Source of the DNA: Dongia_A sp035695765
GTDB taxonomy: Bacteria > Pseudomonadota > Alphaproteobacteria > Dongiales > Dongiaceae
DNA length: 64,000 nucleotides
Reading direction: 5' to 3'
Assembly: GCA_035695765.1 (NCBI GenBank)
Contig: DASRRI010000131.1
Span: 18,887-82,886 of the forward strand
A program made the translations under genes and the position numbers. This document shows positions 48,842-58,586 of the stretch, one piece after another. Under the pieces are notes generated by a model that was given only the letters and a program-made list of their open reading frames with translations, was not told the DNA's origin and made no database searches. Position 1 is the stretch's first letter; each line of letters begins with the position of its first letter.

Positions 48842-49837
48842 TTAGTCCGCGAGCGCTTTCCGCAGAAGTTCGTCGTCGATGTTGCCACCCGAGCACACGA
48901 TGACGATGTTGCGCGCGTCCTTGGGCACGCGGCCTTGCAGCGCCGCGGCGAGCGCCACTGCGCCGCCGGGTTCCACCACCAGCTTCAGGCGGCGCGCGGC
49001 GAAGGCGACGGCGGCCAAGGCCTCTTCGTCGGTTGCTGTCAATCCGCCGGACAACAGAGTGCGGTTGATCGCGAAGGTGATCTCGCCCGGCGACTTGGAA
49101 AGCAGGGCATCGCAGATGGACTTCTCGTTGCCGCTATTCTCCAGCCGCTTTCCGGCCCGCAATGAGCGCGTGGTGTCATCGAACCGCGCCGGCTCGCAGG
49201 CGAAGACGCGTGCCTCGGGATGGCGGGTCTTGATCGCGGTTGCGATGCCGGAGATGAGGCCGCCGCCGCTGCAGGGCGCCAGCACCACGTCCGGCGCCAG
49301 CCCCATGCGCGCGAAATCCTCGGCGATCTCCAGCCCGATCGTGCCCTGGCCCGCGATGATCGCAGGATCGTCATAAGGGGGAACGACCAGGTAGCCCTTG
49401 TCGCGCGCGATCGCGCGTGCGATCGCCTCGCGGTCTTCCTTGTAGCGGTCGTAGAGCTTCACCTCGGCGCCGAGCGCCTTGGTGTTCTCGATCTTGATGC
49501 GCGGCGCATCCTCGGGCATCACGATGATCGCCGGCACGCCGAGCTGGGCTGCGGCCGCGGCGACGCCCTGCGCGTGATTGCCCGAGGAGAAGGCGACGAC
49601 CCCTGGAATTTTCCCACCGCTCTCCTGCGCCGACTTGATCTTGTTGTAGGCGCCGCGGAACTTGAAGGATCCCGTCACCTGCAAACATTCCGGCTTGATG
49701 AAGGCGTGCGTGCCGAGACGCCGGTCAAGCTCGGCATAGGTGAGAAGGGGCGTGCGTTGCGCATGGCCGGAAAGGCGCCGCGCCGCGGCTTCGATGTCGG
49801 CCAGGGCTGGGAGAGTGGGGTCAGAATTTAGTGGCAA
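48842..49837 (-). CDS. threonine ammonia-lyase (threonine/serine dehydratase)
   Basis: A 331-aa fold-type II PLP enzyme that deaminates threonine to 2-oxobutanoate. The PLP Lys is in GSFKFRGAYNKI; SSGNHAQGVA and CSGGGLISGIATAI hold the phosphate and cofactor. There is no C-terminal ACT domain, so it is the catabolic or short type. The N-terminus is uncertain: a TTG at 49837 has AGGA at good spacing and overlaps the transglycosylase stop by 17 bases, while a GTG at 49873 lacks a ribosome binding site. Confidence 0.88.
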   Translation of the reverse strand: MPLNSDPTLPALADIEAAARRLSGHAQRTPLLTYAELDRRLGTHAFIKPECLQVTGSFKFRGAYNKIKSAQESGGKIPGVVAFSSGNHAQGVAAAAAQLGVPAIIVMPEDAPRIKIENTKALGAEVKLYDRYKEDREAIARAIARDKGYLVVPPYDDPAIIAGQGTIGLEIAEDFARMGLAPDVVLAPCSGGGLISGIATAIKTRHPEARVFACEPARFDDTTRSLRAGKRLENSGNEKSICDALLSKSPGEITFAINRTLLSGGLTATDEEALAAVAFAARRLKLVVEPGGAVALAAALQGRVPKDARNIVIVCSGGNIDDELLRKALAD

Positions 49838-51815
49838 TGCCGAGATCCTGTGCGATCCGCAGGTTCGCCGCACCGTTGTTCAGGCGCGCGCGATAGACCT
49901 GGGTGTTTTCAAGAATGCGCATCACGTAGTTCCGGGTCTCATCGAACGGGATTGATTCGATCCAGTCAATGACATCCGTTGAGCGCTGGCGCGGATCGCC
50001 ATAGGTCGAGATCCATTCCCGCACCCGGTTGGGCCCGGCATTATAGGCCGCCGCGGTCAGGACGTAAGAACCGCTGAAGCGGTCCAGCAATTCGTCGAGA
50101 TAGGCGCGGCCGAGCGCGATGTTGTAGCTGGAATCGGTCGATAGCCGCTTGCCGGCGAATTTGATGCCGGCCTGTTTTGCGACGCCCTTAGCGGTGCCGG
50201 GCAGCAATTGCATGAGGCCGCGCGCGCCGGCATCGGAAACGGCGTCGACGTCGAACGCGCTCTCTTGCCGGATGATGCCGAGCACCAAAGCGGGCTCCGG
50301 ATTCTTGCCGCCGGGCAGCTTGATGACGGGATAGAGATAATCGATCATCTCGGTGCCGCGGGTGCGCGCTTCCTTGGCGACTGCGACGGCGAAGTCCTTG
50401 CGGTTGATTTCCACACCCAGCGCCGCGATCAGCTGATACTCGGCGGGCCGGGAGCTCAACTCCATCAACTTGCTGAGGAACAATCGCGTGCGGTCGCCTT
50501 CGCCGAGGGCGGTCAGCATGCGGGTCACGCGCACCAGCTCGCGCTTGTCGAACAGCGCCTTTTCCTTCGCTGTCGGCTTGGGCGTGCCGGACAAATGCAG
50601 ATCGCGCCCGTCATTGAGGTGCGCGGCGGCCAGCTGCCCGTAGAAGCTGGTCATGCCCTTGGCTGCCGTCTTGTACCAATCCTGCGCCTTGGCCATATCT
50701 CCCATCTGCTCCGCCGTGCGGCCCGCCCAATAGGCGCCCCGCGACTGGGAGATGATGGACGTGGTCCCGGCATAGAGCGCGGTGAAATGCTTCATCGCGG
50801 TCGGCGCATCGTTGAGGAAGCGCAGTGCGATCCAGCCCGCCAGGAACTCGCCCTCTGCAAAGCTTTCGCCGTTATTGGTGCCGTGCGCGGCCGCCAGGCG
50901 ATAGGCGGCGGAGACGTTGCCGTCATTGAGCGAGCCGCGGCACGCCTTTTTCAGCTCCGCCCACATCAGGTCCGGCCGCAGCGCGCCCTGTGGCGGCGGA
51001 TCGAGCAGATTTGCGGCTTCGACGAATTTCTCCTGCCGGCGCATGAGGCGCGCACGCTCGTAGGTGAGGCCGGGGTCCTTCCGCAGCTCTTGCGGAACCG
51101 CCGCCACCGCGGCCGGCGCATCCTTCGCCTGGTTCGCCAGCTTCATGCGCGCCTTGGCCAGGGCCTGGTGTCCGGCATCGACCTTGGGGAGCATGCGCTG
51201 GGCCTGGTCGAATGCGCCGTCCCACAGCAGGCGGTCGAGCCGCGCCCAATGCTGCTGCGCATGCAGCAGATGGCCGAAGCGCTGCAGGAGCACCTGCTCA
51301 TCATCCTTGGAAAAGTCGAGCTCGATCCACGCGCTCTGCACCACCTGCTCGGCGCGCTTTTCCTGGCGGGTGGCGATCAGCGCGCCGGCCAGCGTGATGG
51401 CACCTTCAAGAGTGGTCGGCTCGCGCTCGCCGAACCATTTCAGGGTGTCCTGCGGCTTCAGATATTGCGGCATCGCGCGCTCGGCCTGCTGGGTCAGCGT
51501 ATAGCGCAACGGCCAGTCGGGATTTGCCTTCAGGAACTCGCTCATCTCCTTGAAGTCGCGCCCAGGCCCGGGCCGGCTCAGGTCCAGCCACTGGATCACT
51601 TTCGCGGGCAGGGGATCCTTGGCGCTTGCGGCAATGCGCCGCGCTTCCTTCCAGCGGTCCTTTTTGACCTGCGCGAAAGCCTGTTTGTAGATCGTGATGT
51701 CGCGGCTGCTGAGGCCGCTCGAATCGGCGATGGCTTGCTGCTGACAAACGAAAAACGCGGCCGCCCCAAGCGCGACCGCCAAAATCCCCAAGAATCGCCG
51801 CACTTTGACCCTCAT
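49821..51815 (-). CDS. slt: soluble lytic transglycosylase
   Basis: A 664-aa periplasmic transglycosylase. A signal peptide is at 1-31; the superhelical domain of tandem helices covers about 40-480. The C-terminal SLT domain (about 500-640) carries the catalytic Glu in IIRQESAFDVDAVSDAGARG, then LMQLLPGTAKGVA and AAAYNAGPNRVREW. It cleaves peptidoglycan to anhydro-muropeptides. Divergent from dapA. Confidence 0.94.
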   Translation of the reverse strand: MRVKVRRFLGILAVALGAAAFFVCQQQAIADSSGLSSRDITIYKQAFAQVKKDRWKEARRIAASAKDPLPAKVIQWLDLSRPGPGRDFKEMSEFLKANPDWPLRYTLTQQAERAMPQYLKPQDTLKWFGEREPTTLEGAITLAGALIATRQEKRAEQVVQSAWIELDFSKDDEQVLLQRFGHLLHAQQHWARLDRLLWDGAFDQAQRMLPKVDAGHQALAKARMKLANQAKDAPAAVAAVPQELRKDPGLTYERARLMRRQEKFVEAANLLDPPPQGALRPDLMWAELKKACRGSLNDGNVSAAYRLAAAHGTNNGESFAEGEFLAGWIALRFLNDAPTAMKHFTALYAGTTSIISQSRGAYWAGRTAEQMGDMAKAQDWYKTAAKGMTSFYGQLAAAHLNDGRDLHLSGTPKPTAKEKALFDKRELVRVTRMLTALGEGDRTRLFLSKLMELSSRPAEYQLIAALGVEINRKDFAVAVAKEARTRGTEMIDYLYPVIKLPGGKNPEPALVLGIIRQESAFDVDAVSDAGARGLMQLLPGTAKGVAKQAGIKFAGKRLSTDSSYNIALGRAYLDELLDRFSGSYVLTAAAYNAGPNRVREWISTYGDPRQRSTDVIDWIESIPFDETRNYVMRILENTQVYRARLNNGAANLRIAQDLGIATKF

Positions 51816-51992
51816 ATGCCACTCTACGCTGTATCTTAACCATGGCGTCCGGACCGAGCAATTCGGCCAGGCAGCCGCCAGGACGCAGATTGTGGCAAAG
51901 AAAGCCTTAACAGCAGCTTGAAAGCCACCGTCGGGCGTGGCAATTGTCCCCGTTCGTGCGCGGCGTCACAGTCCGGTGGAAGGAAGGGCAAG

Positions 51993-52874
51993 ATGATCAA
52001 AATCAAGGGGTCCAATACCGCACTGATCACGCCCTTCAAGAACGGCGCGGTCGACGAGCAGGGATTCCAGCGTTTCGTGGAATGGCAGATCGAGGAGGGA
52101 ATCGACGGCCTGGTGCCGGTCGGCACCACCGGCGAATCGCCGACCCTGAGCCACGATGAGCACAAGCGCGTTGTCGAGCTGTGCATCGAGGCGGCGCGCC
52201 GGCGCGTGCCGGTCATCGCCGGCACCGGCTCCAATTCCACCGACGAGGCGATCGATCTCACCAGGCATGCGCAGAAGGCGGGCGCGGACGCCGCGCTGAT
52301 CGTGCTGCCCTATTACAACAAGCCGACGCCGGAAGGGCAGTACCAGCACTTCAAGGCGATCCACGACGCGACGGACATTCCGATCTTCATCTACAACGTC
52401 CCGCCGCGCAGCGCGGTGGACATGAATGTCGAGACCATGGCGCGACTCGCCAAGCTGCCGCGCATTGTGGGGGTGAAGGACGCGACCGCCGACCTGGTGC
52501 GGCCGATCCGCACCAAGCTCGCGATCGACAAGGAATTCATCATGCTGTCCGGCGAGGATGGGACGGCGCTGCCGTTCCTTGCGCAGGGCGGGGTGGGCTG
52601 CATTTCCGTGACCTCGAATGTCGCGCCGCGCCTCACGGCCGAGATGCACAAGGCCTGGCGCGAGGGCGACCTCAAGCATGCCATGCAGATCAACGAGCGG
52701 CTGACGCCGGTCAATGACGCAATGTTCTGCGAGACCAGCCCGGGCCCGGTGAAATATGCCGCCAGCCTGCTCGGCCGGGCCTCGGCCGAGTTGCGCCTCC
52801 CCTTGGCGCCGATTGCCGAAGCCTCGCGCCAGAAGGTGCAGGCGGCGCTGACCAAGGCCGGCCTGCTGAACTGA
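51993..52874 (+). CDS. dapA: 4-hydroxy-tetrahydrodipicolinate synthase
   Basis: A 293-aa aldolase-family enzyme that condenses pyruvate with aspartate semialdehyde, the first committed step of lysine and diaminopimelate synthesis. Motifs: ALITPFKNGAVDEQGFQRFV, VPVGTTGESPTLSHDEH, YNVPPRSAVDM (catalytic Tyr) and IVGVKDAT (Schiff-base Lys). GGAAGG lies before the ATG at 51993. It is 12 bases upstream of smpB. Confidence 0.96.
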   Translation: MIKIKGSNTALITPFKNGAVDEQGFQRFVEWQIEEGIDGLVPVGTTGESPTLSHDEHKRVVELCIEAARRRVPVIAGTGSNSTDEAIDLTRHAQKAGADAALIVLPYYNKPTPEGQYQHFKAIHDATDIPIFIYNVPPRSAVDMNVETMARLAKLPRIVGVKDATADLVRPIRTKLAIDKEFIMLSGEDGTALPFLAQGGVGCISVTSNVAPRLTAEMHKAWREGDLKHAMQINERLTPVNDAMFCETSPGPVKYAASLLGRASAELRLPLAPIAEASRQKVQAALTKAGLLN

Positions 52875-52886
52875 CCGCATCACATC

Positions 52887-53363
52887 ATGGCGAGAGACCC
52901 GGCGACCCAGCGCTTTGCGGCGCAGAACCGCAAGGCGCGCCACGACTACCTGATCGAGGACACGATCGAAGCCGGCATGATGCTGACCGGCTCCGAAGTG
53001 AAGTCGCTGCGCTTGGGCCGGGCTTCCATCGCCGAAGCCTTCGCCGCCGAGAAGGATGGCGAGTTCTTCCTCTACAATTCCTATTTCCCGGAATACGAGG
53101 CGGCCAAGCATTTCAGTCACGCCCCGCGCCGCGCCCGCAAGCTGCTGCTGCGCAAGCGCGAGATCAACAAGCTGACAGGCGCGACTCAGCGCGCCGGCAT
53201 CACGCTGATCCCGCTCTCGATCTATTTCAACGACCGCGGCATCGCCAAGGTCCAGCTCGGCCTCGCCAAAGGCAAACGCAAGGTCGACAAGCGCGAAGCC
53301 GAGAAGGAACGGGATTGGAAGCGTGAACAGTCGCGGCTGCTGAGCCGGCGCAATAGGGAGTAG
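52887..53363 (+). CDS. smpB: SsrA-binding protein
   Basis: A 158-aa OB-fold protein needed for tmRNA rescue of stalled ribosomes. Family features: NRKARHDYLIEDTIEAGMML TGSEVKSLR, YFPEYEAAKHFSHAPRRARK and GIAKVQLGLAKGKRKVDKRE. The C-terminal tail is basic (SRLLSRRNRE), as required to enter the mRNA channel. The dapA-smpB order is common in Alphaproteobacteria. Confidence 0.96.
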   Translation: MARDPATQRFAAQNRKARHDYLIEDTIEAGMMLTGSEVKSLRLGRASIAEAFAAEKDGEFFLYNSYFPEYEAAKHFSHAPRRARKLLLRKREINKLTGATQRAGITLIPLSIYFNDRGIAKVQLGLAKGKRKVDKREAEKERDWKREQSRLLSRRNRE

Positions 53364-53394
53364 CGCTCAACGTCTCGAAGATCGAGAGGGCCGA

Positions 53395-53879
53395 ATGATT
53401 ATCCGCAATGCCACTGCCGCGGATGGGCCGAGATCGAACGCATGATCCGCGACTTGGTCGCATATGAGGGCAATACCGACACGCTCGCATTCAGCGTCGA
53501 GCAATTGGCGGCCGCCCTGTCGGGGAGGCCGCCGCGGCTGCGCGCCCTGGTCGCCGAAGACGACGCAGGACTGATCGGCTTCGTCAGCTACACCATCGAT
53601 ATTGCGATCTGGACCGGTGGCGATGTCATCCGGGTCGACGACGTTTTCGTCCGCGCGCCGGCGCGCGGCAGCAGGGCGGGGACGCGCCTCATGCTGCGGC
53701 TCGCCGAGCTGGCGCTTGCGGGCGGCATGACGTGCCGATGGGAGATCGAGCCCTCCAATCTCGGCGCGCAGTACTTCTATGGTACGCTTGGGGTCGATAT
53801 CCGCGAAAAGATCGTTGCGCGATGGGGCGAGGCAGCAATGCGCGCGGCGATCACGCCGGCGCAGGAGCGCGGCTCATAA
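53395..53879 (+). pseudogene. GNAT acetyltransferase gene with a one-base frameshift near its start
   Basis: The open frame 53442-53879 (145 aa) encodes a GNAT domain (LVAEDDAGLIGFVSYTID, VRAPARGSRAGTRLMLRLAE). Its first beta strand is missing. A frame starting at 53395, with GAGAGGG before it, reads MIIRNATAADG and then shifts: one T restored in GCGGATGGGCC (near 53424) would give AADWAEIERMIRDLV, the normal N-terminus. Either the gene is broken or the base is missing from the assembly. The acetyl acceptor is unknown. Confidence 0.65.
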
Positions 53880-53904
53880 CCAAGTATAGCGCGTATCGAA
53901 GCAC

Positions 53905-54534
53905 TCAAGCGATCGCTGCCGCCGCTTTTCCGACGACGTCGCGGAACATGTCCGTCGTGAGGCGTCCGGTGTTCGTATTGTAGCGGGAGCAGTGATAGCT
54001 ATCGAACAAGCTGAGCCCGCGCGGCAGGTCATGGCGGGCACCGTGGGCGAACTTCGCCAGCGATTTGCGCTGGCTCATGCCGACCAGCACGGCATCGTGC
54101 GCGATCGAGCCGAGCGCCAGCACTGCTGTCAGCTTCGGCAGCGACGCCAGTTCGTCGCTGAGGAAGCGGTTGCAGATGCGGATCTCTTCCGGCGTCGGCT
54201 TGTTCTCCGGCGGCACGCATTTGACGGCGTTGGAGATGCGGCAATTGACCAGCTGCAACGTGTCGTCGGGCCGCTGCTCGTAGTTGCCGCGCGCGAGGCC
54301 GAACTCCTTCAAAGTGGCGTAAAGCAGGTTGCCGGCAAAGTCGCCAGTAAAGGGGCGTCCCGTCCGGTTCGCGCCTTGCAGGCCCGGCGCAAGGCCGACG
54401 ATCAGCAGGCGCGCCTCGTCCGGTCCAAAGGGCGGGACGGGAGCATTGTGCCAGTCGGGAAACTTCTTGCGCGCGGCATGGCGAAATTCGACCAGCCGCG
54501 GACAAAGCGGACAATCGCGATCAGGGAGAATCAT
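53905..54534 (-). CDS. uracil-DNA glycosylase, family 5 (UDGb)
   Basis: A 209-aa DNA repair enzyme that removes uracil and some oxidised or deaminated bases. The family 5 signatures are clear: GLAPGLQGANRTGRPFTGDF, AVKCVPPENKPTPEEI and SYHCSRYNTNTGRLT. Cys residues (CPLC near the start, NCRISNAVKC, YHCS) fit a 4Fe-4S cluster. It is convergent with the GNAT gene. Confidence 0.9.
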   Translation of the reverse strand: MILPDRDCPLCPRLVEFRHAARKKFPDWHNAPVPPFGPDEARLLIVGLAPGLQGANRTGRPFTGDFAGNLLYATLKEFGLARGNYEQRPDDTLQLVNCRISNAVKCVPPENKPTPEEIRICNRFLSDELASLPKLTAVLALGSIAHDAVLVGMSQRKSLAKFAHGARHDLPRGLSLFDSYHCSRYNTNTGRLTTDMFRDVVGKAAAAIA

Positions 54535-54563
54535 GCGCTCAACTTAGCGCATCAGAAGAAAGC

Positions 54564-55184
54564 TCAGGAAGCGTCGGCTTCGGTGGGCTCCGCGGGTTCC
54601 TGCGGCGTCGAGTGCTGCGGGCTCTGCCCACCGTGGCCGCGGCCGCCGTTATGCTGGCGCGCGATCAGCGATGACAGCTCCTCGAGCTCGATGAAATTGT
54701 CGGCCTGGCGCCGCAGCTCGTCCGCCACCATGGGCGGCGAGGAGCGGATGGTGCTGACGACCGAGACACGCACGCCTCTGCGCTGCACCGCCTCGACCAG
54801 CCTGCGGAAATCGCCGTCGCCGGAGAACAGGACAACATGGTCCAGGTGCGATGCCATCTCCAGGACATCGATGGCAAGCTCGATATCCATGTTGCCTTTG
54901 ATTTTCCGCCGGCCCATGGAATCGGTGTATTCCTTGGTCGGCTTGGTCACCATGGTGAAGCCGTTATAATCGAGCCAGTCGACCAGCGGCCGGAGCGGCG
55001 AATACTCCTGATCCTCGACCAGCGCCGTGTAGTAGAAGGCGCGGATCAGGTGGCACTGCTCCTGGAAGTGCTTCAAGAGCCGCTTGTAATCGATATCGAA
55101 GCCGAGCGACCGGGCGGCCGCATGCAGGTTGGCGCCATCGATAAACAAAGCCACGCGCTCATTAGGGTAAAATCGGTTAAACAT
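54564..55184 (-). CDS. NYN-domain (LabA/DUF88-like) putative RNase
   Basis: A 206-aa PIN-like nuclease. Conserved acidic residues are in VALFIDGANLHAAARSL, GNMDIELAIDVLEMA and LFSGDGDFRRLVEAVQ. The C-terminal 40 residues are Gln/Pro/His-rich and disordered. The ATG at 55184 is preferred; the upstream extension has no family similarity. Role not established; such proteins are single genes next to housekeeping loci in Alphaproteobacteria. Confidence 0.86.
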   Translation of the reverse strand: MFNRFYPNERVALFIDGANLHAAARSLGFDIDYKRLLKHFQEQCHLIRAFYYTALVEDQEYSPLRPLVDWLDYNGFTMVTKPTKEYTDSMGRRKIKGNMDIELAIDVLEMASHLDHVVLFSGDGDFRRLVEAVQRRGVRVSVVSTIRSSPPMVADELRRQADNFIELEELSSLIARQHNGGRGHGGQSPQHSTPQEPAEPTEADAS

Positions 55185-55331
55185 GGTTCTAGCCCTCGCA
55201 TAATCAGTGTCTGCGCAAAGCCACGTTGGGGTGTGGCGTTCGAATATGGTGGATAGTCTGCGGCGGCCTGTAACTTCCCCAAGCCGGACCGCCCGCAGTC
55301 GTACCGACACAATTTATGACCGAACTGACCG

Positions 55332-55856
55332 ATGCTTGACGATCTATACATTGGGTTAGGTGCGAACCTCCCCCACCCCCGTTTCGGCCCTCCCAAGGCC
55401 ACGCTGGAGCACGTCCTGGAACTGTTCCCGGCGGCCGGCCTGCGGATCCTCGCGCGCTCGCCGTGGTATGAATCTGCGCCTGTTCCGGCCTCCGATCAGC
55501 CCTGGTACGTCAACGGCGTGGTTCGCGCCGCGACCGCCTTGGCACCGCAGGAGGTGCTCGCCAAACTGCATGACATAGAAGCGGAGCTGGGTCGACAAAG
55601 AGTTGAGCGGAACGAAGCCCGCTCGATTGATCTGGATATTATTGCATTTGGGAAAATGATCCTTAACGGCCCAGCATCGCCAATTGTGCCGCACCCCAGG
55701 ATGGCCGAGCGCGCCTTTGTCCTGCTGCCGCTGGCGGATCTGGCGCCGGATTGGCGGCATCCGGCGACGGGGGAGCGGATTTCGGAGCTGATCGCCCGGC
55801 TGCCCCGCGACCAGGTCACCCGGCCCCTGCAGGAATCGCCGGGCCCCAAAGCTTGA
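55332..55856 (+). CDS. folK: 2-amino-4-hydroxy-6-hydroxymethyldihydropteridine pyrophosphokinase
   Basis: A 174-aa HPPK that transfers pyrophosphate to the pterin in folate synthesis. Signatures are YIGLGANLPHPRFGPPKATL at the start, LELFPAAGLRILARSPWYES, and ARSIDLDIIAFGKM with HPRMAERAFVLLPLADLAP. It stands alone, upstream of rpoZ. Confidence 0.93.
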   Translation: MLDDLYIGLGANLPHPRFGPPKATLEHVLELFPAAGLRILARSPWYESAPVPASDQPWYVNGVVRAATALAPQEVLAKLHDIEAELGRQRVERNEARSIDLDIIAFGKMILNGPASPIVPHPRMAERAFVLLPLADLAPDWRHPATGERISELIARLPRDQVTRPLQESPGPKA

Positions 55857-55917
55857 ACGTGGTGCAATAATAGGTTAGCTACAATCGATTAGCCCAATTC
55901 CTGGAGAGACTTGAAGA

Positions 55918-56304
55918 ATGGCACGCGTAACCGTCGAAGATTGCGTCCTCAAGGTGCCGAACCGGTTCCAGCTGGTCATGCTCGCCGCTCAGCGCGCGCG
56001 CGAGGTGTCAGCCGGCGGCCAGCTCACCATCGACCGCGACAATGACAAGAATCCGGTCGTGGCCCTGCGCGAGATCGCTGATGCCACTGTCAATCTCGAT
56101 ATGCTGGCCGACAGCCTTGTGAAGGGCCTGCAGCGCCAGGTCGAGACCGACGAGCCGGAAGAGGAAGGCGCGGGCTTTGGTGCCGGTGCCGGCGACCTGT
56201 TGGCCGAAATGCAGCAGGCCCAGATCAGCAAGGAAGAGGCGGACGATGCCGACCTTGCGATCGATGGCGAGTTCGAAGACGCGGCGATCGCGGACGAAGA
56301 ATAG
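55918..56304 (+). CDS. rpoZ: RNA polymerase omega subunit
   Basis: A 128-aa omega subunit (MARVTVEDCVLKVPNRFQLV, LAAQRAREVSAG, VALREIADATV). The conserved core is at about 1-70; a longer acidic tail (EEEGAGFGAGAG and later Asp/Glu runs) is typical of Alphaproteobacteria. It is upstream of rsh as in many genomes; omega and ppGpp act together on RNA polymerase. Confidence 0.95.
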   Translation: MARVTVEDCVLKVPNRFQLVMLAAQRAREVSAGGQLTIDRDNDKNPVVALREIADATVNLDMLADSLVKGLQRQVETDEPEEEGAGFGAGAGDLLAEMQQAQISKEEADDADLAIDGEFEDAAIADEE

Positions 56305-56434
56305 GCGCCTGCCGGCAAAGGCGGGGCTATCGCAGGGTTGAGGACGAGGCCACTGGCGGGACTGTGGAGCGAGGCACAGCAACGAAACGTGACGTCACTC
56401 AACCATGCGGCCACAACATCGATCAGCTCAGTCC

Positions 56435-58579
56435 ATGATTAGGCAATTTGAACTGGTCGAGCGCGTGAGGGCCTACGATCCAGGCGCGGATGAGGACCTG
56501 CTCAACCGCGCCTATGTTTTTTCCATGAAGGCCCATGGCTCGCAATCGCGGGCATCGGGCGATCCCTATTTCTCCCACCCGCTCGGCGTCGCGGAAATCC
56601 TGACGCGGCTGAAGCTCGATTCCGCCTCGATCATCACCGGCCTGCTGCATGACACGGTCGAGGATACCGAGGCGACGCTCGATCAGATCGAGAAGATGTT
56701 CGGCAAGGAGATCGGGCAGCTGGTCGATGGCGTGACCAAGCTGTCGCGCCTGGAGCTGCAGTCGGACCACACCAAGCATGCGGAGAATTTCCGCAAGCTG
56801 GTGCTGGCGATGTCCAACGACATCCGCGTGCTGCTGGTGAAGCTGGCGGACCGGCTGCACAACATGCAGACCATCCACTTCATCAAGGATCCGGAGAAGC
56901 GCCGCCGCATCGCGCTCGAAACCCTGGAGATCTATGCCCCGCTCGCCGAGCGCATGGGCATGCACGAGATCAAGGACCAGCTCGAGAACCTTGCCTTCGC
57001 GCAGGTCTATCCGGAAGCCTACGCCTCGATCGTGCAGCGCCTCAGCTTCCTGCGCGAGCAGGGGACGGACCTTGCCGACCAGATCATCGCCGAGCTGGGC
57101 AAGGTGCTGACCGATGACGGCGTCACGTGCAGCGTATCGGGCCGTGAAAAGACGCCCTATTCGATCTGGCGCAAGATGCAGAACAAGCGCATGGAGTTCG
57201 AGCAGCTCTCGGACATCATGGCGTTCCGCATCATCGTCGAGGATGTGACCGCCTGCTATCAGGCTCTCGGCGTCATTCACAGCCACTATTCGATGATCCC
57301 AGGCCGCTTCAAGGATTACGTCTCGACACCCAAGCCGAACAATTACCGCTCGCTCCATACCGGGGTGATCGGGCCGCTGCGCCATCGCATCGAGCTGCAG
57401 ATCCGCACCTACGAGATGCACGAGGTGGCGGAGCTCGGCGTCGCGGCGCACTGGCAATACAAGCAGGGCCGGCCGCAGCTCGAAGGGCGGCAATATCGCT
57501 GGCTGCGCGAGCTGCTGGACATCCTGGAGCACGCGGCGGGTCCAGAGGAATTCCTCGAGAACACCAAGCTGGAGATGTTCCAGGACCAGGTGTTCTGCTT
57601 CACGCCCAAGGGCGATCTGATTGCTCTGCCGCGCGGCGCGACGCCGGTCGATTTCGCCTATGCAGTCCATACCGAGGTCGGCAACACCTGCGTCGGCGCC
57701 AAGATCAACGGCCGTATCGTGCCGCTGCGCAGCGAGCTGCATAACGGCGACCAGGTGGAGATCGTCAATTCGCGCGCGCAGACGCCATCGCCGACCTGGG
57801 AGCGCTTCGTTGTCACCGGCAAGGCGCGCGCCTGCATCCGGCGCTTCATCCGCACCCAGCAGCGCGCGCAATATATCGAGCTTGGCCGGGCGATGATCCA
57901 GAAGGAGTTCCAGCACGAAGGCTACGAATATGCCGACAAGTCGCTGGATGGCGTGCTGAAGAAATTCAAGGCGGAGGAGTCGGAAGACCTGCTGGCGCAG
58001 ATCGGCGAAGGCATGCTGGGGGCGCGCGAAGTGGTGAACGCGATCTTCCCCGGAACCCGCGCCAAGGTGGCGCCGGACAAGGTCATTCCGCTCAACCGCC
58101 AGCGCGCCAGGGCCGCCAAGGGCAGCAACGCGATCCCGATCCGCGGCCTCATCCCCGGCATGGCGATGCATTTCGCCGGCTGCTGCCATCCGCTGCCGGG
58201 CGACCGCATCGTCGGCATCGTCACCACCGGCAAGGGCGTCACCATCCACACCATCGACTGCGAGACGCTCGAGAGTTTCGCGGAGACGCCGGAGCGCTGG
58301 CTCGACGTGGCGTGGGACCAGGATCCGAACGCCACCGATCATCACGTCGGGCGCCTCTCAGTCGTCATCACCAATCAGCCTGGCAGCCTCGGCAGCCTCA
58401 CCACGGTGATCGGCAAGAACCTCGGCAATATCTCCAACCTCAAGATCACCAACCGCTCGATCGATTTCTTCGAGGTGCTGGTGGATGTGGAGGTTAAGGA
58501 CGTGCGGCATCTGACCAACATCATCGCCGCCTTGCGCGCCACGCCGTCGATCAGCTCGGTCGACCGGGCCCGCGGCTGA
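56435..58579 (+). CDS. rsh: bifunctional (p)ppGpp synthetase/hydrolase (Rsh/SpoT)
   Basis: A 714-aa RelA/SpoT homologue and the only one in the window. It has an HD hydrolase domain (about 40-190; HDTVEDT, LADRLHNMQT), a synthetase domain (about 230-340; GREKTPYSIWRKMQNKRMEF, FKDYVSTPKPNNYRSLHT), TGS (about 385-445), and a C-terminal ACT domain (about 635-710). The start MIRQFELVERVRAYDPGAD at 56435 matches other Rsh proteins; an ATG 10 codons upstream is possible. It controls the stringent response. Confidence 0.96.
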   Translation: MIRQFELVERVRAYDPGADEDLLNRAYVFSMKAHGSQSRASGDPYFSHPLGVAEILTRLKLDSASIITGLLHDTVEDTEATLDQIEKMFGKEIGQLVDGVTKLSRLELQSDHTKHAENFRKLVLAMSNDIRVLLVKLADRLHNMQTIHFIKDPEKRRRIALETLEIYAPLAERMGMHEIKDQLENLAFAQVYPEAYASIVQRLSFLREQGTDLADQIIAELGKVLTDDGVTCSVSGREKTPYSIWRKMQNKRMEFEQLSDIMAFRIIVEDVTACYQALGVIHSHYSMIPGRFKDYVSTPKPNNYRSLHTGVIGPLRHRIELQIRTYEMHEVAELGVAAHWQYKQGRPQLEGRQYRWLRELLDILEHAAGPEEFLENTKLEMFQDQVFCFTPKGDLIALPRGATPVDFAYAVHTEVGNTCVGAKINGRIVPLRSELHNGDQVEIVNSRAQTPSPTWERFVVTGKARACIRRFIRTQQRAQYIELGRAMIQKEFQHEGYEYADKSLDGVLKKFKAEESEDLLAQIGEGMLGAREVVNAIFPGTRAKVAPDKVIPLNRQRARAAKGSNAIPIRGLIPGMAMHFAGCCHPLPGDRIVGIVTTGKGVTIHTIDCETLESFAETPERWLDVAWDQDPNATDHHVGRLSVVITNQPGSLGSLTTVIGKNLGNISNLKITNRSIDFFEVLVDVEVKDVRHLTNIIAALRATPSISSVDRARG

Positions 58580-58586
58580 TCGACGC

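Noticed and set aside
49871..49873. GTG at 49873 as the threonine ammonia-lyase start
   Set aside because: No ribosome binding site and a deep overlap with the transglycosylase gene; the TTG at 49837 is better placed.
51907..51921. CtrA box before dapA
   Set aside because: TTAA-N7-TTGA has a mismatch in the second half and lies in a region with no other support.
56423..58345. 640-codon minus-strand open frame
   Set aside because: Antisense shadow of rsh.
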